From assembly GCA_024398965.1 (NCBI GenBank), contig JAKSIF010000010.1, positions 1 through 64,000 on the forward strand: 64,000 nucleotides of DNA, given 5' to 3'. Positions 25,601-32,958 of this stretch are shown here, piece by piece; within the stretch, counting starts at the first letter, position 1, and the number at the start of each line of letters is the position of its first letter. The stretch comes from Fibrobacter sp. GTDB lineage: Bacteria; Fibrobacterota; Fibrobacteria; Fibrobacterales; Fibrobacteraceae. The translations under genes were made by a program, and so were the position numbers. Below the pieces are notes generated by a model. That model was not told where the DNA came from and did no database searches. It saw nothing but the letters and a program-made list of their open reading frames with translations.

Positions 25601-28172
25601 GAACAATCAATGTATAGGAGGACGAATCCTTTTCAAAGTCAAAATCCTTCTTTGCTGTGATAACACCTTCTGCAGACACATTGAACAGAGCTGTATCACC
25701 GCGTACTGCAGTAACGATGTTATTTGTCAGGGCAACAGCCGTATCTAGGTCACCATATTCAATGGAGCCTATAACATACCCCTTACCCTTGTTTTCTTCG
25801 AAAGCGAACTTCTGGTCTGCAAGGGTCGGCATTTCATTGACATCATTAACCACAATGGTCAAAGTCAAGGACGTCGCCTGAATATCATCCACCTTACCAG
25901 TGGATGCACTCTTGTCGGAAACGATTGCCTTAATTTCGATGGTGGTCTTGTCCATTTTTTCATAGTCAAGGACAACACCGTCCTTAATGGTAATCACACC
26001 CGTAGCAGGATTCATGGCAAACAGGGAATCAACTAACGCAAAGTTTACATCGGCAGGATCAAAGGTATAGACGAATTCATCGTCATCAACATCAAAGACC
26101 TTGATCGCGCCCTGCAGAGTTTCTCCGGCAGGAGTATTTTCATCAACTGTGAAGACAGTATTCTTTGCAGAAGGAGGGTCGTTAACCGGGGTAACGGCGA
26201 TACTAATCGTTGCTGAGCCAGAAACATTACCCATGACATCTTCTACAGCGAAGTTAAAGGAAGCATATTCTTCCTCATCATACTTGTCTTTGACGGCAAC
26301 AAACTGCAAATCGCCAATGCTGTCAACAGGAATCCGCACATGCTTTGTGCTAGAAACCTTTACTGTATCACCCTTATAGAGAAGGGCTCCGTTATTCACA
26401 TTGCCCTGAATGACAATGCCCTTCTGGCTTACAGGAGCCAAGGCTGTGGATTCGTAATAGAAGTCTGTAGATTTAAAGGTAAAGGCAGAATCTTCCTGGG
26501 CTACAACAGCAGCATCCTTAGTAAGAGGAGGGTTATTGGAGTTGGCTACAACCAATTCGAAATAGCCTTCACGTTTGTTACCAGGAAGAACCGCGCCGCT
26601 CAAATTGAACACTTTAAAATGAAGCGTTTCGGGAAGTTCATTAATTGTATCTGCAGCCACATTGATATACACATTGAAGGCAGAGTCAGGATACAGATGT
26701 CCTGCAGTAATTTTAACAATACCGGAATCACGGATTTCATTAATGGAGGAAATCGTTACGCTGTCTTCCTCATATACGGTATCCTTGGCCAAGCACAAAG
26801 GAAGCTTGGCAAGTTCAGTTACATTAAAGTCTTCCAAGGAGGCTGTAGATTCATCGAGATCAAAGCAATAGTTGAAATAGACATTGCTATTTGCCTTTTC
26901 CGACAGTTTAATTGGAACCTTGGAATCTTCATTATTTTCAGGGAAAGTTCCCTGAGCAAGGGCAGTGGGATCCAAATCCAAAATAGGAGGATCAAAGGGG
27001 ACATAACGAAAATCGCCAGTAATATCGGATTCAAAGTGCAGGCTATCTGCAACCAGCTGACCTGCCAAAACAAAGTGGTCCTTAATGGTAAAGGAGCCGC
27101 TGGTCATGAACGTACCCTGGTAGGAAGGTTCTATAAGAGCATCCCACACGATGTCCTTATTCGTATAGAACAGCACATTACCTGCATACTGCTTATTCGT
27201 CACATACGTAGCATTAGCCGGGATGAAATTTTCCCAACTACCGGAAGCACTATTCCAAGTCGCTTCGGGATTCACGTACACAACCTGGATAATACCGCTG
27301 TTTACGGAAGCATCAATATTGATTCCATTTTCCACATAGAAGCGAGAAAGACGGCCATCCTTATGGTCCGCATTCTGCGCTCCAGAGGGCATTCTAATGT
27401 AGAGATATTTGTGCTTTGTATGCGCTAATGTTATTTCGCTCAGGTATTCATCGTAAATCTTTTGAGTAGTATCCAGAATAGGCGGCACATCCAGGTAGAA
27501 TACTTCTCCATCCACGTTATCGGTCATGATAACAGGTTTCAGTTCCACACCAGCAGGGACATCCCACTTGGGAACCGTCAAGTGAACATCAACATTGGGA
27601 ACTTCTGCGGGGCATTTTTCATAGCCGTCTTCGGCAAAAGGAGCGTAAACATCCCCCTTGACGTTAGCCATCCAACGAACTGTTGAAATATTGACGTTAT
27701 TGGGATCCGCACCAGCAATTACAACGTCACCCTTGACACAATAATCACCTTCATAAACAGTACTAGGAGCATTGTACCAACTGGCAAGACCAACATTACC
27801 AAGAACCCTAGCTGGGCCCATCAACAATGTATCACGATCAGGACTTGTGTTTCCAGTACTGAAGTTGAGATTACCACCAACAAGAAGTGGGCCGCCAATG
27901 GTGTGCTGACCATTGTTGAATATGATATCACCGGAGGCGGTGCCATTGAAGCCACTCACTTCGGCAATAATCACGTTGCCCTTATTAAAGTTGATTCCTA
28001 CGGTTCCCCATAGTTTATACTTCATCAAATCTTCCCAGTACTGTTGTTGGGAATCTTCATCTACGCCTTCGAAGTATAGCGGAGCCACATCTGCCGCGAA
28101 AGCAGATCCAGCGAAGAGCAGGGTCATCAGCGGCAAGAAAGTTCGACTTATGTAATTCTTCAATATTTTCAT
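22635..28172 (-). CDS. Secreted cadherin-repeat surface protein (1845 aa), paralog of the 3330-aa giant
   Basis: Signal peptide (MKILKNYISRTFLPLMTLLF to AFA), then the same N-terminal domain as the neighbour (ADVAPLYFEGVDEDSQQQYW). A shorter cadherin array follows, including three clearly related repeats of about 100 residues at roughly 776-1090 (each starting NVNE-PTL-Q-F and containing AVGGDT or AVRGDT and KDLDFEKDP-type motifs). The last 600 residues parallel the giant: VEVVWTVDGVEQDTL, then a FlgD-like end (HVWIYTTLGNFVDYY, ATGAYLYKVE) and the basic tail KPFGYKRPSKK. The giant's Asp-rich Cys loops and poly-Ser linker are absent. It has its own promoter and terminator, so the two paralogs can be expressed independently. 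Function is inferred as surface adhesion or matrix. Confidence 0.85.
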   Translation of the reverse strand: MKILKNYISRTFLPLMTLLFAGSAFAADVAPLYFEGVDEDSQQQYWEDLMKYKLWGTVGINFNKGNVIIAEVSGFNGTASGDIIFNNGQHTIGGPLLVGGNLNFSTGNTSPDRDTLLMGPARVLGNVGLASWYNAPSTVYEGDYCVKGDVVIAGADPNNVNISTVRWMANVKGDVYAPFAEDGYEKCPAEVPNVDVHLTVPKWDVPAGVELKPVIMTDNVDGEVFYLDVPPILDTTQKIYDEYLSEITLAHTKHKYLYIRMPSGAQNADHKDGRLSRFYVENGINIDASVNSGIIQVVYVNPEATWNSASGSWENFIPANATYVTNKQYAGNVLFYTNKDIVWDALIEPSYQGTFMTSGSFTIKDHFVLAGQLVADSLHFESDITGDFRYVPFDPPILDLDPTALAQGTFPENNEDSKVPIKLSEKANSNVYFNYCFDLDESTASLEDFNVTELAKLPLCLAKDTVYEEDSVTISSINEIRDSGIVKITAGHLYPDSAFNVYINVAADTINELPETLHFKVFNLSGAVLPGNKREGYFELVVANSNNPPLTKDAAVVAQEDSAFTFKSTDFYYESTALAPVSQKGIVIQGNVNNGALLYKGDTVKVSSTKHVRIPVDSIGDLQFVAVKDKYDEEEYASFNFAVEDVMGNVSGSATISIAVTPVNDPPSAKNTVFTVDENTPAGETLQGAIKVFDVDDDEFVYTFDPADVNFALVDSLFAMNPATGVITIKDGVVLDYEKMDKTTIEIKAIVSDKSASTGKVDDIQATSLTLTIVVNDVNEMPTLADQKFAFEENKGKGYVIGSIEYGDLDTAVALTNNIVTAVRGDTALFNVSAEGVITAKKDFDFEKDSSSYTLIVQVADAHDPKLSVTKTMTITLVNVNETPTLADQKFNLEENSGEGFTVGTIVAGDLDKAVEFTKNNVITAVGGDTAVFTVSSDGVIKTRKDLDFEKDPSVYTLTVAVTDTTDPTLTVTKTMTITLENVNEMPTLEEQKFAIPENSGVGATVGTVETGDLDDSAEYTQNIVTAVGGDTDVFYVTPEGVIMTRKDLDYEKDPLVYTLEVAVTDATDSALTVTKTITINLENVNENPVIITDKISVKETAKSGTVVDTLKATDVDAGDTNLTFKLTEPSKFFELSEDGVVTVKDGAKLDYETNPTEVLVVEVSDGHGGKSTKKVTVSIDDVKPSDIKFTEADNADSSWKNPDVIYTNLEDMQLFCSFNGAKQELCVDTTLTEGKNVIIKVFDDPELDGPAADTVIVYLSTAAPIVTVEANADSNEAGNIYTIVEGTDAKDTNIYVNSTKNDIKVSVKDPVNGKDSSFVVKLDLGSVDVPSKSFETMKSVVKDGPVLNENPSSGMVKTPVNGTDVKVSYAEKIGGVDVVISYDTDNDGEVRKTAVVNAKGKVDSVEIITVSYTTKVDGKDVVVSYKADGATGAPLSVDSNGKLYSDSDTKETGLFSVTYDYVDATGKTVTVSYAVDEKGNMIKNGSGDIGYSVSYTFTNKYGNSATQSVFIVLDQAPPKVEILSPVDGAVIRANFVEVVWTVDGVEQDTLTLQGLEKGFNSIVRFYKDKAGNEASDTIFVIMKDGKDIEVSVVNPVTEMDQDRVDRYYASNPPKEGETFAVSIKNPTTGKEVETLIGGSFDTKDGSGAEPYPGHHSHLGPTLAMDVKLPVVNSIGGLATLDDLIGPDGLVALEGVDAKGSRKVSVEKYASEYCDTKFDYKNGFDKASLYDTKMKVHVWIYTTLGNFVDYYSFTQPLNDPDFTNEAGLLQMFFEMKPDKDGNVRAESGKLYATGAYLYKVEVDIRSKLHCTLPPVDDASGKKKGDVVKTNDDLLKPFGYKRPSKK

Positions 28173-28185
28173 GATACACTCCCCC

Positions 28186-28233
28186 TTTGAGGAGACTCAA
28201 ACGTTTATTTATCCTTACAAAAGATATATTATA
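28186..28233 (-). promoter_or_regulatory. Promoter and leader hairpin of the 1845-aa cadherin gene
   Basis: Read leftward, TATAAT (28228-28233) and TATCTTTTG (28218-28226) are overlapping candidate -10/-7 elements. The short leader contains the perfect hairpin TTTGAG-4 nt-CTCAAA (28186-28201) directly next to a GGGGGAG ribosome site. The hairpin could modulate translation. Confidence 0.45.
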
Positions 28234-28374
28234 AAGAAGCCAAAGGATAACCAAATATTTACAAGTCATGGATAAAGTGACAATAATAGCCTAATTTTGC
28301 AGATTCTTGTGATGACACACGTATTTTTAACGCACATTTTGCGTTACAACTAAGCAAAAAAAGACTCAATCGTC

Positions 28375-28403
28375 TTGAAAAAAGGTTCAAACCTTTCTAT
28401 ATT
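28375..28403 (+). promoter_or_regulatory. Strong promoter of the SRP RNA gene
   Basis: TTGAAA (28375-28380), a 17-bp spacer and TATATT (28398-28403), followed by GC. This fits a sigma-70-type promoter; it also fits the TTG-N20-TATATTG form seen in FCB-group promoters. The predicted transcript start near 28408 coincides with the 5' strand of the RNA's terminal helix. Confidence 0.7.
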
Positions 28404-28407
28404 GCTG

Positions 28408-28505
28408 GTTCCTAGGCCCTGCGCAATGACTATTTGCGGGCAAATCGCCAGGGCGAAAGCAGCAACGGACTTGCGGATTTTTATGTGCTCAGGTAGCCTA
28501 GGATT
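28408..28505 (+). ncRNA. ffs: Small signal recognition particle RNA (4.5S type)
   Basis: The conserved apical SRP motif is present: GCCAGG-GC-GAAA-GC-AGCAACGG, the CAGG/AGCA internal loop that binds Ffh under a GNRA tetraloop. The flanks close the rod: GCAA.TC pairs with GA.TTGC, GCGCA with TGTGC, CCTG (28418-28421) with CAGG (28490-28493), and TCCTAGGC (28410-28417) with GCCTAGGA (28496-28503). Length is about 98 nt, as expected for the bacterial small form without an Alu domain. TTTTTTT follows directly. The helix between the symmetric loop and the tetraloop is only 2 bp, one shorter than usual. Confidence 0.85.
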
Positions 28506-28513
28506 TTTTTACT

Positions 28514-28548
28514 AACCCGCCGGATTTCTAACCGCGGGTTATTTTTTT
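28514..28548 (+). terminator. Terminator after the SRP RNA
   Basis: Stem AACCCG / CGGGTT with inner CGG/CCG, then ATTTTTTTA. A first T-run (28504-28510) already follows the closing helix of the RNA, so two stop signals are stacked. Confidence 0.8.
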
Positions 28549-28590
28549 ATAATTGCACATGGAAACGAAAGATTCCCCGACTCCGCTTTC

Positions 28591-28650
28591 TTAATTGTTA
28601 ATTGTTAATTGTTAATTGTTAATTGTTAATTGTTAATTGTTAATTGTTAA
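28591..28650. repeat. Heptanucleotide microsatellite (TTAATTG)8 before the phosphatase gene
   Basis: Eight perfect copies of TTAATTG plus TTAA, followed by pyrimidine-rich CATCCTTCATTC-like units up to 2 bp before the ATG at 28688. A 7-bp simple repeat can change copy number by slippage and so shift promoter spacing or leader length. In the 28173-28687 gap this and the SRP gene are the only features I see. Confidence 0.9.
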
Positions 28651-28687
28651 TCTTTCATCCTTCATTCTTCATTTTTCATTTTTCACC

Positions 28688-29305
28688 ATGATTCTCTGGA
28701 CCATTCGCCACACCAAGCCCTACAATCCCAACGACCTCTGCTACGGCCGTCTGGATTTTGACGTCTCCCCCACCTTCGAAGAAGAAAGCGACGGCGCCAT
28801 CAAGGCACTGATCGAAGCCGGAGCAAAGCCGACCAAGCTGTACGCCAGTCCACTGCTGCGCTGCAAACGACTTGCCGAAAAGGCCGGCGCAGCGGTAAGC
28901 CTTCCTGTTGAGTACCGAGACGAAATCATCGAAATCAACTTCGGCGACTGGGAAGGCCAAAAACTGAATGAAGTCCCCAAGGACCAGATGAAAAGCTGGG
29001 CAGAAGATCTGCGCGGATACCGTTTCCCAAATGGCGAAAACTTCTTCGACATAGACGAACGCGTTGGACGTCTGCTGGACACACTGGATGATGACGGAGA
29101 ATTCCTTTGGGTGAGTCACGCCGGCGTTATCGCCGCACTGCAGCACTTCGCATGCGGGCTACCCAACGAACAATTCGTAGAGGGAGCCTTCAGCTACGCC
29201 ATGGTAACCAAGTTCGAGTTTAAGCGCAACGCAGACGGACACTACCGCGGAACCTTTACAAAGATCCACGACGGCATCCAGATGGTACCGTTGAAGATCG
29301 GCTAG
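28688..29305 (+). CDS. Histidine phosphatase, alpha-ribazole phosphatase (CobC)-like
   Basis: A 205-residue phosphoglycerate-mutase-fold enzyme. The catalytic His lies in WTIRHTKPY (RHT in place of RHG, as in CobC), followed by CYGRLDFDV (matching LCYGxxD of CobC), YASPLLRC (second Arg), GDWEGQ (catalytic Glu region) and VSHAGVI (second His). CobC removes the phosphate of alpha-ribazole 5'-phosphate in cobalamin assembly, but no other cobalamin gene is in the window, so the substrate is inferred. The ATG at 28688 starts the family N-terminus; upstream in-frame codons lie in repeat DNA. No ribosome site is visible. It overlaps the convergent DUF5683 gene by 4 bp. Confidence 0.75.
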   Translation: MILWTIRHTKPYNPNDLCYGRLDFDVSPTFEEESDGAIKALIEAGAKPTKLYASPLLRCKRLAEKAGAAVSLPVEYRDEIIEINFGDWEGQKLNEVPKDQMKSWAEDLRGYRFPNGENFFDIDERVGRLLDTLDDDGEFLWVSHAGVIAALQHFACGLPNEQFVEGAFSYAMVTKFEFKRNADGHYRGTFTKIHDGIQMVPLKIG

Positions 29306-30264
29306 AAATCAAGCGTAAACAGAGCTTGCGCGCCACCCCTGAAATTGGGCAGCAGCGCCAGATGCAGCGGATTGTCAAAATCGCTCAGCAGGGCGTCAAC
29401 CGCGGCATCACCCATAGAGTACAGATACAGCAGGGCCATGGCCCATATGTACTGGTTTCGATTCTTACGATAGTAGGTAACCCTTTCCTCGACCCTTTCG
29501 TATTCCTCGGACATGGTGGTCTCCCCCGCCATAAGATGTTTGCGATCCAGGTAGTACTCCACCATATTCTGGGAAGTCCAGATACTGGTTGCAGAACCAA
29601 TCAGGCCCATGTACAAAAGACCGGCTTTTCCGAACTCCCTGTTGTACATCTGCCCAAAGCCCGGGAGAATCGCCCAAAGCACAGCACTCTTCATGCTCTT
29701 GAGTTCCACACTCCGGTGATTGTTGTTGTACCAGATACCAAAAGCATCGAACATTCCGTACAGGTGCAAGCCATAGAGCCAGGCAGTCTCTGCCTTGCGC
29801 AAGTCTTCCTGTTCCATTTTCTTGTCGTTGTACGCACGAACTCGGTTCAGGTTCTCGTTGCGTTTAGCCTGAAACACGGCAATGCTATCCCTAGGAGGAT
29901 TGTCGAAAAGAAGCTTTGTGTAGTAGGATACGGAATCCCGGAACGGCGCGGCCTGTTCCAGCACCCGGTCGTACTGGTAGGACTTGTTGAACACCACCTC
30001 GTAGAACAGTGCTAGTTCGATACCTGTAATGAACCCTCCACGGACATAATGCTCTGTGTAGTACTGGCCTCCACCGGGCAAGATACTGAGCAGCATGGTT
30101 ACAGCAAGAGAATTACGTTCCGTGGGAATATCCCACTCGTTAACCTTCAAGGAGTCTATCGCCTCAATGCCGGTAACTCCCTTCTGCAGAGGATCTGCAG
30201 AATAGGCAGAAACCGATAGCACAAGGGCCATCGCTAGACCGACCATCAAGGAACGTAACAACAT
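29302..30264 (-). CDS. DUF5683-type membrane/envelope protein
   Basis: A 320-residue protein with a signal peptide (cleavage near YSA-DP). It has two copies of the Pro-Gly-x-GQ-x-Y motif characteristic of DUF5683: SILPGGGQYYTEHY near 60 and AILPGFGQMYNREFGKAG near 200. Each is followed by a hydrophobic helix (GGFITGIELALFYEV; GLLYMGLIGSATSIW). A helical Lys/Glu-rich stretch lies between them, and the chain ends FTLDF, a barrel-like terminal Phe. Function is unknown; such proteins are common in the FCB group. The start codon sits 5 bp after a TATATTTT promoter element, with no ribosome site. Confidence 0.7.
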   Translation of the reverse strand: MLLRSLMVGLAMALVLSVSAYSADPLQKGVTGIEAIDSLKVNEWDIPTERNSLAVTMLLSILPGGGQYYTEHYVRGGFITGIELALFYEVVFNKSYQYDRVLEQAAPFRDSVSYYTKLLFDNPPRDSIAVFQAKRNENLNRVRAYNDKKMEQEDLRKAETAWLYGLHLYGMFDAFGIWYNNNHRSVELKSMKSAVLWAILPGFGQMYNREFGKAGLLYMGLIGSATSIWTSQNMVEYYLDRKHLMAGETTMSEEYERVEERVTYYRKNRNQYIWAMALLYLYSMGDAAVDALLSDFDNPLHLALLPNFRGGAQALFTLDF

Positions 30265-30269
30265 TGCCG

Positions 30270-30277
30270 AAAATATA
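30270..30277 (-). promoter_or_regulatory. TATATTTT -7 element abutting a start codon
   Basis: On the minus strand TATATTTT is followed by CGGCA and the ATG of the DUF5683 gene. A transcript starting about 6 nt downstream of such an element would be leaderless. Confidence 0.45.
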
Positions 30278-30390
30278 GATAAATGGACTTTGATAAAGGT
30301 AAACCACAGGGAAAGATGCCCGCCAGAAGGAATTTTTTTATTTTTTTTGACGGAGTCTACTCCGTGTCATTTTATGACACTATCTGTTTG

Positions 30391-30398
30391 TATATTTG
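30391..30398 (+). promoter_or_regulatory. TATATTTG -7 element of the pncC/cinA gene
   Basis: An exact TAnnTTTG match 20 bp before the ATG, with AAAGGAA as ribosome site between. The expected -33 TTTG is not clear. Confidence 0.5.
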
Positions 30399-30418
30399 TA
30401 ACATCAAAGGAAATGATA

Positions 30419-30934
30419 ATGGCAAACGAAAACATCCAAGAACTTGCAAAGGCTGTCAAGGAAGCCCTGGAATCCAGGGGCGAAATGATGGCCACTGCGG
30501 AATCCTGCACGGGCGGCCTCATTGCCAGCACCATCGTAGACATTCCCGGTTCCTCCGCGGTTCTTGCCGGCGGCGTTGTCGCCTACCAGAACCATATCAA
30601 GGTGCAGCTTCTGGATGTTCCCGCAGACATTATCGAAAAGCACGGCGTCGTGAGTGCAGAAACTGTCGCCGCCATGGCCGAAGGAGCCCGCAAGAAATTC
30701 GGGTGCCAGTGGGCCGTGGCCACCACAGGCATCGCAGGTCCCGGTGGAGCCGAACCCGGCAAACCCGTAGGAACCGTATGGATGTGTGTCAACAGTTGTT
30801 TGCAAAATGAGGTTTTTTGCGAAGTTTTTCCTGGAAACCGGTCCGAAGTACGTGAAAAATGCGTGTATACAATATTGAGCAGGTTACTTTTTTTGTTAAA
30901 TAGACAAAAAAGCACTTGCACAAGTGAACACTAG
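30419..30934 (+). CDS. pncC: Nicotinamide-nucleotide amidase (CinA C-terminal domain protein)
   Basis: A 171-residue stand-alone CinA C-terminal domain that deamidates nicotinamide mononucleotide to nicotinate mononucleotide in NAD salvage. Conserved blocks: ATAESCTGGLIAS (active-site Ser), GSSAVLAGGVVAYQNHIK, HGVVSAETVAAMAEGARKKF, and ATTGIAGPGGAEPGKPVGTV. The N-terminal molybdopterin-binding half of full CinA is absent. AAAGGAA lies 8 bp before ATG 30419, favouring it over the ATG two codons earlier. recA follows 43 bp later, a neighbourhood seen in many bacteria. The last codons overlap the recA promoter. Confidence 0.92.
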   Translation: MANENIQELAKAVKEALESRGEMMATAESCTGGLIASTIVDIPGSSAVLAGGVVAYQNHIKVQLLDVPADIIEKHGVVSAETVAAMAEGARKKFGCQWAVATTGIAGPGGAEPGKPVGTVWMCVNSCLQNEVFCEVFPGNRSEVREKCVYTILSRLLFLLNRQKSTCTSEH

Positions 30935-30944
30935 TTATTATATT
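30913..30944 (+). promoter_or_regulatory. recA promoter with overlapping inverted repeat
   Basis: TTGCAC (30916-30921), a 17-bp spacer and TATATT (30939-30944). The -35 hexamer is embedded in the inverted repeat CACTTG-CA-CAAGTG (30913-30926), a natural site for an SOS-type repressor. The promoter starts inside the last codons of the upstream pncC gene. I cannot assign the dyad to LexA from sequence alone. Confidence 0.6.
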
Positions 30945-30977
30945 TAAAAACAGATAAAACAAAATACGGAGTCAATC

Positions 30978-32084
30978 ATGGCTAAGAAGATGAATGTACC
31001 AGGCGCAAACCCCATTAGCAACCTTTCCGCAGATAAGGCCAAGGCTGTAGAAGCAGCCATCGCACAGATCGAAAAGAATTATGGTAAAGGTTCCATCATG
31101 GCCCTGGGTCAGCAACCTATCGAAGATATCCCCGTTATCCCCTCCGGCTGTATCCAGCTGGATATGGCCCTGGGCGTAGGCGGTTTCCCCCGCGGCCGAA
31201 TCATCGAAATCTACGGACCCGAATCTTCCGGTAAGACAACCCTTACTCTCCACGCCATTGCCGAAGCCCAGAAGCTTGGCGGTGTGGCAGCCTTCATCGA
31301 TGCGGAACACGCCTTCGACGCAGTCTATGCTCGCAAGCTGGGGGTAGATATCGAATCTCTCCTGGTATCCCAGCCCGACACTGGCGAACAGGCTCTCGAC
31401 ATTGCCGAAACCCTGGTCCGTTCCGGCGCCATCGACATTATCGTTATCGACTCCGTGGCAGCGCTTGTTCCCCAGGCCGAAATCAACGGCGAAATGGGCG
31501 ACAACCACGTAGGCCTCCAAGCTCGCCTCATGAGCCAGGCTCTCCGTAAGCTCACCGGCATTCTCTCCAAGTCCAACACCTGCATGCTGTTCATCAACCA
31601 GCTGCGCATGAAGATCGGTGTCATGTTCGGCAATCCCGAAACCACTACCGGTGGTAACGCACTTAAGTTCTACGCCACCCAGCGTATCGATATCCGTCGT
31701 ATCGCCGCCATCAAGGACGGCGAAGACGTCATCGGTAACCGCACCCGCGTAAAGATCGTGAAAAACAAGGTCGCCGCACCCTTCACCCAGTGCGAATTCG
31801 ACATTCTCTACGGCTGCGGCATCTCCCGCGAAGCCTCCATCCTGGATCTGGCTACCGAAATGGACATCGTCCAGAAGAGCGGTTCCTGGTTTAGCTACAA
31901 CAACGAACGCATCGGCCAGGGTCGCGAGAACACCCGCCTCTTCCTGAAGGACAATCCGGATCTCTGCAACGAAATCGAAGAAAAGATTCGCGAAAGCATG
32001 AAGGATGTGGAACTGTTCAAGCTGAACGAAGGCGACGCTCTGGCTGCTGACGACGACATGGAAATCAGCGCCGACGAAGTTTAA
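30978..32084 (+). CDS. recA: Recombinase RecA
   Basis: A 368-residue RecA that forms ATP-dependent filaments on single-stranded DNA for homologous recombination and repressor cleavage. Walker [10 protein letters not shown] is at 80-88; the Walker B strand is [12 protein letters not shown]; the L1 region follows with [18 protein letters not shown]; the L2 loop is [15 protein letters not shown]; and the C-terminal tail is acidic ([12 protein letters not shown]). Length is typical. It starts at ATG 30978 after CGGAG, with its own promoter overlapping the end of pncC, and has a strong terminator downstream. Confidence 0.99.
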   Translation: MAKKMNVPGANPISNLSADKAKAVEAAIAQIEKNYGKGSIMALGQQPIEDIPVIPSGCIQLDMALGVGGFPRGRIIEIYGPESSGKTTLTLHAIAEAQKLGGVAAFIDAEHAFDAVYARKLGVDIESLLVSQPDTGEQALDIAETLVRSGAIDIIVIDSVAALVPQAEINGEMGDNHVGLQARLMSQALRKLTGILSKSNTCMLFINQLRMKIGVMFGNPETTTGGNALKFYATQRIDIRRIAAIKDGEDVIGNRTRVKIVKNKVAAPFTQCEFDILYGCGISREASILDLATEMDIVQKSGSWFSYNNERIGQGRENTRLFLKDNPDLCNEIEEKIRESMKDVELFKLNEGDALAADDDMEISADEV

Positions 32085-32124
32085 CAGGCTTCATCGATCT
32101 TAACAGAATTCTTCCTTAAAAAAG

Positions 32125-32172
32125 AACTTCGGTTTCTCTTTCTTAGCCATTGGGAGAGACCGAAGTTTTTTT
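32125..32172 (+). terminator. recA terminator
   Basis: Stem AACTTCGGT..TCTC / GAGAG.ACCGAAGTT closed by a 14-nt loop region, followed by a run of eight T. Confidence 0.9.
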
Positions 32173-32187
32173 ACTATCTTGATAGAC

Positions 32188-32958
32188 ATGTTCAAACGTC
32201 TTTCCATTCCTGCTATGGCGGTCGCCTTGATGGCCGCATATGCAAACGGTCAGAATTCCTGTCCCAAGTTTCTGATTGGCTCCCCCATGGTCGTAAACAT
32301 CGAGGGCAACTTCGTGAATGCCAAGAATTCCAGGAGCAGGATGGATGTGGAATGGCGTCACCATCCCGAAAGTCTGGACACCTTCTTCGTGAACCTGCCG
32401 GACCGCCCTAGGTTCAATTTCATTACCGCCGGTGAGTACCGTTACCTGGTGTTCCCCGACGCCAAGATCAAGCGGCAGCTGGGATTGCACCACCTGAAGG
32501 AAACCATCGGTGAAACTCCGCTGAAGCTTGACGACATGGAACTTCTTGCAAACGGGCAGTTCCTGTGCAAGGACAGCACCCAGCAGAAGCCCAACATTCT
32601 TTCGACCGCATTCTCAAATATGTGGTGGAGCCTTGTTGCCGACAGTCTGCCGCAACCGTCCCGCGTAACCACGAAAGGCGCCCGCAAGGAAGCTCGAACA
32701 TTTTTCATCCGTCAGTGGAAGATTTACTCCGGCGAAAGCTTGCCCACCCTGGTAAGGCTGGAAAGCGAAAAATATAGCGGTGAAATCTGGATCCGTTCCG
32801 CCTACCCTATGCAGGCTTTGGAATCCGACCCGTTAAAAAACAACGTGGAGAAGAAATCCCCCACACCCATGCCTGACTTATTCAGAAAAATTCCTGTGAA
32901 AGGGGAAAGAAAAATACCCCTGATACTCAAGCTGAATCAGGAACTTCTGCGCGAGTGA
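32188..32958 (+). CDS. Secreted protein of unknown function
   Basis: A 256-residue protein with a signal peptide (MFKRLSIPAMAVALMAAYANG). The mature part is beta-rich with recurring edge-strand patterns (YRYLVFPDAKIKRQLGL, TFFIRQWKIYSG, KYSGEIWIRS), loosely reminiscent of LolA/DUF4292-type periplasmic lipid-binding sheets. I do not recognise the family with confidence. The ATG at 32188 lies 6 bp after TATCTTG, with no ribosome site, so the mRNA may be leaderless. Its last 81 bp overlap the 3' end of the convergent barrel gene, unusually long for a real gene pair. Both frames look genuine (signal peptides, consistent composition). Confidence 0.65.
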   Translation: MFKRLSIPAMAVALMAAYANGQNSCPKFLIGSPMVVNIEGNFVNAKNSRSRMDVEWRHHPESLDTFFVNLPDRPRFNFITAGEYRYLVFPDAKIKRQLGLHHLKETIGETPLKLDDMELLANGQFLCKDSTQQKPNILSTAFSNMWWSLVADSLPQPSRVTTKGARKEARTFFIRQWKIYSGESLPTLVRLESEKYSGEIWIRSAYPMQALESDPLKNNVEKKSPTPMPDLFRKIPVKGERKIPLILKLNQELLRE

